A stretch of 64,000 nt of DNA from CAZWRV01 sp964636325 (GTDB lineage: Bacteria > Verrucomicrobiota > Lentisphaeria > Victivallales > GWF2-50-93): the NCBI GenBank assembly GCA_964636325.1, contig CAZWRV010000017.1:1-64000 (forward strand). Direction: 5' to 3'. Position numbers and translations under genes: made by a program. Below the pieces are notes generated by a model. That model saw nothing but the letters and a program-made list of their open reading frames with translations. It did no database searches and had not been told where the DNA came from. Positions 46,142 through 54,355 of this stretch are shown piece after piece; position 1 is the stretch's first letter; every line of letters begins with the position of its first letter.

Positions 46142-46171
46142 TTGACACTGCAAAATATAGTGTCATATATA
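46142..46171 (+). promoter_or_regulatory. Promoter with overlapping palindromic operator
   Basis: TTGACA at 46142-46147 and TATATA at 46166-46171 are separated by 18 bases. TGACACT (46143-46149) and AGTGTCA (46159-46165) form a perfect inverted repeat with a 9-nt centre, exactly filling the space from the -35 to the -10. A dimeric regulator bound there would block RNA polymerase. The GntR/LacI-type gene at 46203 is the obvious candidate, giving autorepression. Confidence 0.75.
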
Positions 46172-46202
46172 TTAATTAATAAGATATAAAAGGATATATA
46201 AA

Positions 46203-47267
46203 ATGAATACACCAGGTTTCCGTGTAAGTCCCTTGGACTATCCTCACAAGCAGATAGAGAGGCATTTCGAGGAGCTGATTTATTCCGGGAAGCTGAAAGG
46301 CGGCGAACGCCTGGAGACCACCGAGGAGCTAGCCCGGAGATACGGAGTCACCAAGAACACGGTTCACAAGAGTCTTGTCTCCCTGACACGGCGCGGACTG
46401 CTGATCCGTTCGCAGAAGAGGGGAACGCTGGTGAAACCCGGCGTCTGCTGCCGCACAATCGGAATCGTTGTCCAAGTTGACGATCTGATAAACCCGAACC
46501 ATGTGTTCTGGGCGAGTCTTTATAAGGAAATCGAGCGGATTGCGCAAGAGGAGTCCTGGAACTGCAAGCTTTACCTGGGTGCCTCAAACGAGAGGCTTGC
46601 CGAAACTATCAGGGAACTTGAGAGAGACATTGCCGACGGCAAGATAAAGGCGATTGTGGCGCTCTCCATATCAGGCAGCCTTTTCAACTGGCTCAACAAC
46701 TCGTGTACAGTTCCTTGGACATTGAACTCCTCGTCTTCGTCCTTGGACATGAGAGTTTTTTCGGAGACGGGAATCAGTTATCTTCTCTCGCAGGGTAGGA
46801 AGAATATCTGCATTGTCTCCAACGGACTCGACAAAGAGCTCAAGGAGGTTCTCGGCAGATTCGACGGCGATCCCTCCGCAGGCCTTAAATATCATGTCAC
46901 CAAGGCCTGCGTCGGCAGGATTCGAGGGTATGAGCTGACCAAGGAGATATTCGCATCAGGGGAGCGGTGTCATGACGCGATGTTCTTTTTTGACGACCGC
47001 GCCTGCGAGGGGGCGGTCAAGGCCATCTTCGAGCTGGGGGTCGGTGTCCCCGATGAAATTGCTGTCTTGTCCTGGGCGGCAAGCGGAGTGGAGATTTTTT
47101 CTCCTGTCCCCATATCAACGGTCGAATACGACATACAAGAGATGGCTGATGCGATAGTCAAAGACTTGGCCAATCAGATTGAAGGGCGCGAGCGCGTCAA
47201 GCCGCTGATCGGGTTTAAGCTTTGCCCAAGGGCATCCTGCGGGGAAAAAAAAGTTGCGGTGGCATGA
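46203..47267 (+). CDS. GntR-family regulator with LacI-type ligand-binding domain
   Basis: The 354-aa protein has an N-terminal winged helix (FEELIYSGKLKGGERL, then RRYGVTKNTVHKSLVSL, residues ~17-80) and a LacI-type sensor (IGIVVQVDDLINPNHVFW; C-terminal VPDEIAVLSW). It has the same layout as the 12736-13839 gene but limited sequence identity. It heads the plus-strand block of pseudopilin and giant secreted genes, so it likely controls them. A palindrome overlapping its promoter suggests autorepression. Confidence 0.88.
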   Translation: MNTPGFRVSPLDYPHKQIERHFEELIYSGKLKGGERLETTEELARRYGVTKNTVHKSLVSLTRRGLLIRSQKRGTLVKPGVCCRTIGIVVQVDDLINPNHVFWASLYKEIERIAQEESWNCKLYLGASNERLAETIRELERDIADGKIKAIVALSISGSLFNWLNNSCTVPWTLNSSSSSLDMRVFSETGISYLLSQGRKNICIVSNGLDKELKEVLGRFDGDPSAGLKYHVTKACVGRIRGYELTKEIFASGERCHDAMFFFDDRACEGAVKAIFELGVGVPDEIAVLSWAASGVEIFSPVPISTVEYDIQEMADAIVKDLANQIEGRERVKPLIGFKLCPRASCGEKKVAVA

Positions 47268-47333
47268 GCTGACATTTCACAAACTGGCCCAGTGATGATG
47301 CGGTGCTGAAAAGGCGCGGGAAAGGGATGGAAT

Positions 47334-48692
47334 ATGGAATCTGAAGACTTCAATATCTGCGAGCTGAATCTCGGCTGTAGAGCTCTCTGCCACAGGGGGC
47401 GCACTGTCGCCGTGGTGAGCCCTCAAGGCTACGTGGACTGGCTTGTTCACCGCATTGACCAGGATGGAGCCATTCTTAAGTCCGTCTACAAGGAAACGCA
47501 CATGGAGCATATCCTCGGGCTGAAGTTCAACCTCCACCTGCCGCACATTACTGAAGCCATGGACGAGATATCCATGCCGCGTCCCGAAGGCGGCGATGGT
47601 GTCGAGATACAAGCGCGTTCGCACAGCAAGGACGGAAGGTTCATGGGCTTCCATTCGGCGAAGCTTGAGATGGACAGGGAGCACGGAGAATATGCTTGGA
47701 GCCTTCTCACGACGCTTTCATGCGAGGCGGAAGTTCCGGCCGGACTGGAATGGATAGAGTTCAACAATGTCTGCCCTGCGATGACAGGGAACTGCATGCT
47801 TTATGCGCCGCTCAAGAAATATGACCGCACCCTTGTCGTGGACCGTGACGGGGACGTATGGGATTTTCCGCACCAGCATGCCATGCACTACGGAGTGGCG
47901 GGCAAGTTTCAATCCCTGCGCTTCTCACCGGGAACAGTCGCCGGATTCTTCAACGAGGATTTCAATCCGGTAGTGATAATTGACGAATCGCCGCTTGAGC
48001 CGGACTGGCGCATATGCGACATGTATTACGACCTTCACTGCGGCGCCAGGCCGGACGGGGCAATTAGACCCGGAGCATCTTTCACTTGGCGTTATCGGAT
48101 CAAATATATGGATTCCGAGGAATCGCGGCCTTTCATCGAGAAGGCGAAACGGATTCCGGTCAGATCCGAAGACCACGCCCGCTTCCTTTGCGCCAGGTTC
48201 GAGCTTGGCGTCAACGACTTCCGTCGAGCGGTGCGTATAGACGCGCCAGACGAGGCGTCCGGTTTTTATCCGGCGCCGCCGTCCAAGACATGGGAGTCTT
48301 CCGGCGGTCCGGAGGGCCAGGGGGTTCTGCGCCTTGTCAACGACAATATGCAGGAGCTTGTCTGGTCGCCTTGTCCTCCTGCGCCGGTTCCTCCTGGCAG
48401 CAGGCTGCTGGTTTCCGCACGGATAAGGACGTTGAAGACGGAGGGAAAGGGCTGTTTCATCCGCATAAAGCCACAGACGTTCCAATGGCGGCCGAAGCCT
48501 CATATCGAATACGGCGTGCCTCTTGAATCGCAGGCGGCGGCCGGAAGCGGAGACTGGACATTGGTGTCAGTGCCTCCGCTTGAAACTCCCGCGGGCAAGC
48601 TCGACCAAGGAATCTGGTTCCAGATAGTCCTCGACGGCAGAGGCGAAGCGCTGGTGACCGATTTCAAGGTGGAATTGAAACAGGGCAGTTGA
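47334..48692 (+). CDS. Beta-rich protein with CBM-like C-terminus, function unknown
   Basis: The 452-aa protein has no signal peptide and no named family that I recognise. Residues ~1-290 are beta-rich with conserved-looking aromatics (FPHQHAMHYGVAG, DMYYDLHCGA), reminiscent of a galactose-mutarotase-like sandwich. Residues ~330-450 look like a carbohydrate-binding jelly roll (LLVSARIRTLKTEGKGCFI, then a closing ALVTDFKVEL). It lies between the regulator and two pseudopilins in one direction, so it belongs to this glycan locus. The catalytic role, if any, is not visible. Confidence 0.7.
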   Translation: MESEDFNICELNLGCRALCHRGRTVAVVSPQGYVDWLVHRIDQDGAILKSVYKETHMEHILGLKFNLHLPHITEAMDEISMPRPEGGDGVEIQARSHSKDGRFMGFHSAKLEMDREHGEYAWSLLTTLSCEAEVPAGLEWIEFNNVCPAMTGNCMLYAPLKKYDRTLVVDRDGDVWDFPHQHAMHYGVAGKFQSLRFSPGTVAGFFNEDFNPVVIIDESPLEPDWRICDMYYDLHCGARPDGAIRPGASFTWRYRIKYMDSEESRPFIEKAKRIPVRSEDHARFLCARFELGVNDFRRAVRIDAPDEASGFYPAPPSKTWESSGGPEGQGVLRLVNDNMQELVWSPCPPAPVPPGSRLLVSARIRTLKTEGKGCFIRIKPQTFQWRPKPHIEYGVPLESQAAAGSGDWTLVSVPPLETPAGKLDQGIWFQIVLDGRGEALVTDFKVELKQGS

Positions 48693-48728
48693 GAACTGTC
48701 CCTTGACGGGGTAAAAGCAGGAGGGCGT

Positions 48729-49568
48729 ATGAAAAAGCAGTTCTTCTCCGCCGAAAAAACTTCAATGCCATTCACGCTCATCGAGCTTCTGATCGTCATC
48801 GCGATCATCGCGATCCTGGCCGCGATGCTTCTGCCCGCCCTCCAGAACGCCAGGGAGCAGGCCAGAAGGGCGGCCTGCCTGGGAAACATCAGGCAGATCG
48901 GGTTCGCAACCATTTGCTACGCCGGGGATTTCGGTTCGCTTCCGGAAATGATCCACATGGTGGCCGCTCAAGGAGGAGGATTGAAAGACAATTATTCCTT
49001 CCAGGCCCTTTATCAGGACTACCTCAAGGGCAACCTCAACATTGCAGGCCTGACTAAACCGCAGTGCATTCAGTTCAGGCCGGCCCCCTCAATCGTCTGC
49101 CCCTCAAGCCAGCGGCCCGACAGCACCGCATTCTTCCGACTGGCATACGGGATGATGTGCGGGAGCGTAACGGACAGGGCAGTAAGCATCGAAAAGCAGC
49201 AGTCCATGTTCCTCAAGGCGAAGGCCAAGAGCTATTCGGCAGGCCACGCGGCCGCGCTGTGGCAGGACAGGACAATATATCCCACATACGGGGCGGGCAA
49301 CTACCCCATCGAGTCGAACCATCTCCCGTTCCAGCGGCCTTCCGGCGGAAACGTATTCCATGTTGACGGCTCGGGAAACTGGTACGCTTACAGCGACGCC
49401 TGGACGCTGAATCCGAACACCATTTGGAACACCGGCTACACGAATGCATTCGGATACGCAAACAGCACAGTCTATCTGATTCCGGACTGTTCCACAGGCT
49501 ATCTCGATCCAAGGCCTGGCCTCAGTTTTTTCGCAAAAGTCAATCATGACGCATCATTATATTATTGA
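48729..49568 (+). CDS. Pseudopilin-like protein
   Basis: The 279-aa protein has a 14-residue leader and the prepilin motif FTLIELLIVIAIIAILAAML, then a helix (NAREQARRAACLGNIRQIG) and a globular C-terminus with a degenerate H/DG element (NVFHVDGSGNW). Leader peptidase cleavage before Phe is expected. AGGAGG precedes the start. It is followed 78 bp later by a second pseudopilin whose motif region is nearly identical at the DNA level. The function is presumably secretion-linked or surface display. Confidence 0.88.
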   Translation: MKKQFFSAEKTSMPFTLIELLIVIAIIAILAAMLLPALQNAREQARRAACLGNIRQIGFATICYAGDFGSLPEMIHMVAAQGGGLKDNYSFQALYQDYLKGNLNIAGLTKPQCIQFRPAPSIVCPSSQRPDSTAFFRLAYGMMCGSVTDRAVSIEKQQSMFLKAKAKSYSAGHAAALWQDRTIYPTYGAGNYPIESNHLPFQRPSGGNVFHVDGSGNWYAYSDAWTLNPNTIWNTGYTNAFGYANSTVYLIPDCSTGYLDPRPGLSFFAKVNHDASLYY

Positions 49569-49646
49569 CAGAAAAGAACCCTTAATATGCAGATGACTGG
49601 GCATACATCACTTGCCATAATCGTTCGGTTTATACACATAACCGAT

Positions 49647-50390
49647 ATGATCCGACGTAAATATCTAAGGATAATCAGGGAGCTGGCTGCCGCCAGATTC
49701 ACGTTGATCGAGCTTCTGATCGTCATCGCGATCATCGCGATACTGGCCGCGATGCTGATGCCTGCGCTCAGGAACGCCAGGGAGCAGGCAAAAAGGAGCC
49801 TGTGCGCCAGCAACGTCAAACAGCTCGGCGTGCTGGTCCTGATGTATGCCACGGACTTCAACGACTATCTGCCGCCGCGGGGACAGACATGGTGGTATGG
49901 CCATAGGTTCTTCTACGAGAACACATATCCCCTCGGCTACATATACGAAAGCTACCGCCCAAAGGAGGAACTGTTCTTCTGCCCGTCGATGAAGCATTCG
50001 GACACGGGAACCTATTCGCCGGGAAAGAACATACCGTTGATGAAGGCCGGCCTCGCTTCGTTCGCAGGTTATTCCACCAACACCGGCAGCAATGCCCACT
50101 CGGAAGGCGGCCTTTTGACACGGGCCTACAAGAAATATGATCCGCTGTACCTTGCATGCCACTACCAGATTTTTGGCGGAGTCAACTTCATTTCATGCCA
50201 CACCTTCTCGATAAATCCCCAGGGCGTCAACGCGCTTGTGCTCGACGGCTCCGTGTTCTGGTTTCCCGGCAAGGACACCTTCCTGCTCAGGAACAGGGCC
50301 GGAACTTCGTTCGGCGATACAGCCAAATATGGCGAGGACGTAATTGACTATTCGTATCTCTGGTCATACAGAGGGGCCGACCGGCCTTGA
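49647..50390 (+). CDS. Pseudopilin-like protein
   Basis: The 247-aa protein has a basic leader (MIRRKYLRIIREL) and the prepilin motif FTLIELLIVIAIIAILAAML. A C-terminal ALVLDGSVFWF element replaces the full H-x9-DG motif. The start at 49647 fits the usual leader length; an ATG at 49587 would give an unusually long leader and also lacks a ribosome-binding site. It ends 41 bp before the giant CBM9-type gene. Confidence 0.85.
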   Translation: MIRRKYLRIIRELAAARFTLIELLIVIAIIAILAAMLMPALRNAREQAKRSLCASNVKQLGVLVLMYATDFNDYLPPRGQTWWYGHRFFYENTYPLGYIYESYRPKEELFFCPSMKHSDTGTYSPGKNIPLMKAGLASFAGYSTNTGSNAHSEGGLLTRAYKKYDPLYLACHYQIFGGVNFISCHTFSINPQGVNALVLDGSVFWFPGKDTFLLRNRAGTSFGDTAKYGEDVIDYSYLWSYRGADRP

Positions 50391-50431
50391 ATATTTTAAA
50401 GGAAAACAGCATAAAAGGAAGGAGGCTTGAC

Positions 50432-53400
50432 ATGGGCAATGTTCTCGAGCTTAGGAGTTCCATTTCGGCGGCGCTTTGCGCTGCGGCGATGCTTGCGGCC
50501 ACGTGCGGGGCTGACGACGGGTGGGCGCGGCACAAGAAGATGTTCGCCGTCCCCGTCCCAGGCAAGGTTGTGATAGACGGAAAGCTTGACGACTGGGATC
50601 TCTCAGGGCAAATCCTGACGTATGTCAATTCCGAATCGGCCGAGACGGAGAGCGCAAGATTCGCGATCATGTATGATCCGGAAGCCCTCTACCTAGGCGC
50701 GTCTGTGCGCGACAGCAATCCGATGATGAACCGTCATGATCCCGCCGTCAGCGGGAACATCGGGTGGGACGCCGACTCCTGCCAGTTCCGCATTTCTGTC
50801 GATCCTTCCTTGCCGTATCCTCTTCCGGGGGAATGCCAGAGCATGCATGCGGTGACGCTCACTTTGTGGTATTACACGGACAGGGAGCTGCCTTGCCTGA
50901 CCGCACAGGGCAGCCGGAAATTCCTGCCACTGCGCAAGGAATGGGAGCCTTTCGGGGTGGTGCCGAACGATCTTTACGAGGCCAAGTATCTTAAGGCGGA
51001 CGACGGCGCAGGCTATACCTTCGAATACCGCATTCCCTGGCCGATCCTCGGCGCGAACGCGCCGCTTAAGGGGGGCGACCTGGTCGCCGGAACAGTCCAG
51101 TTCAACTGGAGTCTGCCCAACGGCCTTAGGAACTGCGGCTCCTGGTCTTACGACGTGATGGCGGGGCCCGGATTCACCTACCAGAATTTCGGCGTGTGGG
51201 GCAAGATCATTTTCTCCGCGACCGGGAATCTGCCCCGGGAGATGGTCGAGGAAGGCGCTCCGCCTGAACGGCCGCTTCCGCTCAAGTTCAGCTATGAACT
51301 TCCAGAGGATGCGCAGATAACACTCCAGCTCATGGACAAGGACAATGTTGTCAGGCGGCTGCTTGTGGCGCAGGGAGACCGCCGCGCCGGAAAGAACGTC
51401 GAAAGATGGGACGGCATGGACGACCAGGGCCGGCCTCTTGCGCCCGGCGAATACAGGATGAAGGGCATATACCACAAACCACTCGCGCAGAAGTTCCTCT
51501 TTTCGCCGCACAACTCCGGCACCCCCCCATACCATACGGACGACAACAACGGTTCATGGGGCGGGGATCATGGAAATCCGACCTCGGCCTGCGTGATAGA
51601 CGGAGGGATGATACTCGCCTGGAGCATGTGCGAGTCGGGGTTCGGCATCATCCGCACCACGCCGTCCGGCAAGAAGCTATGGAGTTCGAAACACCGCGCC
51701 AAGGACATCGCCACGGACGGCGTCCATGTGCTGGTGGCAGGCGACAACGGTTACGACGGGGGGAATTCCGTCAAGATGTTCGACCTGAAGGACGGACGTC
51801 CAGTAAACTGGGGCAACGGACGATTCGTGCTCGACCCGCCCCCGGGCGGTGACGCGCAGAAGGACGTGGCGAAGGCTGTCGCCTGCGCCGACGGCAAGGT
51901 TTACGTATCATGGCGGGACAGGAACCTGATCGGTGTCTATGCGGCGGGAAAAGGGGATCTGCTGGCCACCTGGGACGTCAACGCCCCCGGAAGAATAGCC
52001 GTTCTTTCCGACGGAGTGTTGGCGGTGATAAGCGCCGAAAAAGTCCTGCTGCTGCGGGACGGAAAGGAAGTCGGCGCAATTGCGGACAACCTTGACGAAC
52101 CTCAGGGGATAGCGGCCGGCTCCGACGGCTCGTTGTTCGTCTCGAACTGCGGCGCGCTTCAGAACGTCTCTGTTTTCGGCAAGGACGGCAAGTATCTCCG
52201 CTCGATCGGCAAGAAGGGCGGCAGGCCGGCGCTAGGCAGATACGAGCCCGACGGGATGTATCAGCCCGGCGGGATCGCGGTTGACAAGGAAGGCAGGCTC
52301 TGGGTCGCCGAGACCACCGACTACCCCAAGCGCTTCAGCGTATGGGACACGAAGACGGGCGCCCTGGCCAACGAGTTCTTCGGCGCCTGCGGCTACCACG
52401 GGCAGTCCCTCATAGATCCGGAACGCCCCGACGAAATCTACTGCCACAACGTCATCTGGAAGATTGACTGGCGCAAGAACACATGCTATCCCTACAGCAC
52501 CGTCTGGCGCGCAGCAAAGCCCGACATGCTCAATGTCGGCATCGCGACCGGAGACCCCGGCGGCACGCGCGGCGCGACCGTTTTCACGGCGAAGAACGGA
52601 AGGCAATACTGCTTCACACGCGCCCATGCGCTGGAAACCGTCGCCCTCCGCCGTGACGGCGACATCTTCAAGCCGTTTGCGGCCTTCCTCCAGATCGGAA
52701 GGGGCTACGCACCGTCCGACGAGGCGAGAAAACAGCTGCCCGTGTTCGACGACGCCGCGAAATTCCCCAGCGGCTGCTATTTCTGGCAGGACGCCAACAA
52801 TGATCAGACGCTGCAGGCGAGCGAGCTGACCCTCTGCCCGAAGAAAATGGTGGACGAGCTGAGATCCGTCGGCCTCGATTTCCTGGACGAAGACCTCAAC
52901 GCATGGATAGGAACCGGAAAGGCGATCTTGAGGCCGCAGAAGCTTGATGAATCCGGACAGCCGTTCTACGATCTTGAGAAGTATGAAAAGACTTTTATCG
53001 GCACGAATACAGCGGAGGTGCTCGGCAAGCCGGGATGGGAATTCAGGCTCTGCCAGGATCCTGCCGACAAGGGGTTCTTCATCTACGGCCCCACCTATGC
53101 GAAGTGGACGGCAGACGGCAGGCGTCTGTGGGCGTATCCCGACATGAAGCGCTGGCCCACCTGCCTCGGAATGCCGGGGCAGCGCCCGGGAACCCTTTAC
53201 GGCCTTACACAGCCGCTGGGCGTGGCCGGGGAGTTCACGGGAATGTGCTCCTATTGGGGAACATTCCATCTTTTCCGCCGGGACGGCATATATGTGGGCA
53301 TGATAATGCGCCGCCCTGCCGCCGGAAAGGGAATCGGGGCGGACACAGTATGCTCCGAAACCTTCACCGGCCAGCTTGTCAAGTTGGACAATCTTCCCGG

Positions 53401-54307
53401 AAGCGAAGGAAGAAGCAGATACTTCCTCCTCGCCGGTGCCTCGGATGCGCGGGTCACGGAGATATTCGGCCTTGACACGATAAAGGATCTGCCGGAAGGC
53501 CGCCTGACCATTTCAGACGCCGACGCGAAGATGGCGGCCGACGAGCAGGCGAAATACAAGTCCATGCTGGCCAAATCGGGCCGCCTTTCGATCGCCCGCG
53601 GCGGCAAGGACGGACTTAAGACGGCCGCCCCGGTAACGCGCGAGTCCGAGGAGGGCTGCGGTTTCACCGCATGTGCGGCATATGACGAAAAGAACATGTA
53701 TGTGGCCTATGACATCAAAAGCTTCAACGACCTGATCAATTCCCAGCCCGATCCAAGCATACTCTTCAAGGGGGGTAACTGCATCGACATTCAGATTGCC
53801 GCAGACACCTCCGCCGATCCGAAACGCAAGACGCCCGCCCCCGGCGACGTCAGGATACTGGTCACAAGAAAGCCCGCGCCGGCTCCTGCCGGCGAAAAGG
53901 CCAACAAAGATGCGAAAGCCGCGAATCCCGAGCCTGCGCCCTTTGCAGTGGTCTTCCGCCCCAGGGTCAAAGGCTTCGAGGGCAGGCCGACAGTCCTGAC
54001 TTCGCCGACCGGCTCGGAATCGTTCGACTCCATCGAAACCAGGGACGACATCCTGCTGGAACACAAGAAGACGCCGTCCGGTTTCACCGCCGTGGTCACA
54101 ATCCCGTTGAAGCTGATCGGCCTTGAACCTAGGCCGGGGATGGAGTTGAAAATGGACTTGGGATATCTTTTCGGCAATGCAGCAGGTAACCAGGTCACGG
54201 CAAGGGCGTACTGGGCCAACAACAGCTTCTCGGCCAACGTGACCCAGGACATCCCCAACGAAAGCCGCATCGAGCCCGCCGAATGGGGGACTGCGGTGGT
54301 GGAATAG
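50432..54307 (+). CDS. Giant secreted protein with CBM9-like, Ig-like and beta-propeller modules
   Basis: The 1291-aa protein starts at 50432 (GGAGG seven bases upstream) with a signal peptide of ~26 residues. A CBM9-like domain spans ~40-240 (VVIDGKLDDWD, LYLGASVRD). A FlgD-type Ig segment follows (~280-345, MDDQGRPLAPGEYRMKG). NHL-like propeller repeats span ~385-680 (GGIAVDKEGRLWVAETTDYPKR). A second CBM9-like domain closes the protein (~1070-1280, MYVAYDIK, LFKGGNCIDIQI). It probably binds extracellular polysaccharide; an enzymatic role in the propeller region cannot be excluded. It resembles the protein that runs off the right edge. Confidence 0.85.
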   Translation: MGNVLELRSSISAALCAAAMLAATCGADDGWARHKKMFAVPVPGKVVIDGKLDDWDLSGQILTYVNSESAETESARFAIMYDPEALYLGASVRDSNPMMNRHDPAVSGNIGWDADSCQFRISVDPSLPYPLPGECQSMHAVTLTLWYYTDRELPCLTAQGSRKFLPLRKEWEPFGVVPNDLYEAKYLKADDGAGYTFEYRIPWPILGANAPLKGGDLVAGTVQFNWSLPNGLRNCGSWSYDVMAGPGFTYQNFGVWGKIIFSATGNLPREMVEEGAPPERPLPLKFSYELPEDAQITLQLMDKDNVVRRLLVAQGDRRAGKNVERWDGMDDQGRPLAPGEYRMKGIYHKPLAQKFLFSPHNSGTPPYHTDDNNGSWGGDHGNPTSACVIDGGMILAWSMCESGFGIIRTTPSGKKLWSSKHRAKDIATDGVHVLVAGDNGYDGGNSVKMFDLKDGRPVNWGNGRFVLDPPPGGDAQKDVAKAVACADGKVYVSWRDRNLIGVYAAGKGDLLATWDVNAPGRIAVLSDGVLAVISAEKVLLLRDGKEVGAIADNLDEPQGIAAGSDGSLFVSNCGALQNVSVFGKDGKYLRSIGKKGGRPALGRYEPDGMYQPGGIAVDKEGRLWVAETTDYPKRFSVWDTKTGALANEFFGACGYHGQSLIDPERPDEIYCHNVIWKIDWRKNTCYPYSTVWRAAKPDMLNVGIATGDPGGTRGATVFTAKNGRQYCFTRAHALETVALRRDGDIFKPFAAFLQIGRGYAPSDEARKQLPVFDDAAKFPSGCYFWQDANNDQTLQASELTLCPKKMVDELRSVGLDFLDEDLNAWIGTGKAILRPQKLDESGQPFYDLEKYEKTFIGTNTAEVLGKPGWEFRLCQDPADKGFFIYGPTYAKWTADGRRLWAYPDMKRWPTCLGMPGQRPGTLYGLTQPLGVAGEFTGMCSYWGTFHLFRRDGIYVGMIMRRPAAGKGIGADTVCSETFTGQLVKLDNLPGSEGRSRYFLLAGASDARVTEIFGLDTIKDLPEGRLTISDADAKMAADEQAKYKSMLAKSGRLSIARGGKDGLKTAAPVTRESEEGCGFTACAAYDEKNMYVAYDIKSFNDLINSQPDPSILFKGGNCIDIQIAADTSADPKRKTPAPGDVRILVTRKPAPAPAGEKANKDAKAANPEPAPFAVVFRPRVKGFEGRPTVLTSPTGSESFDSIETRDDILLEHKKTPSGFTAVVTIPLKLIGLEPRPGMELKMDLGYLFGNAAGNQVTARAYWANNSFSANVTQDIPNESRIEPAEWGTAVVE

Positions 54308-54355
54308 AAAGGATGTCAGCGCAAACATGTTCTCACGCGAAAGGCTTATACTGAG

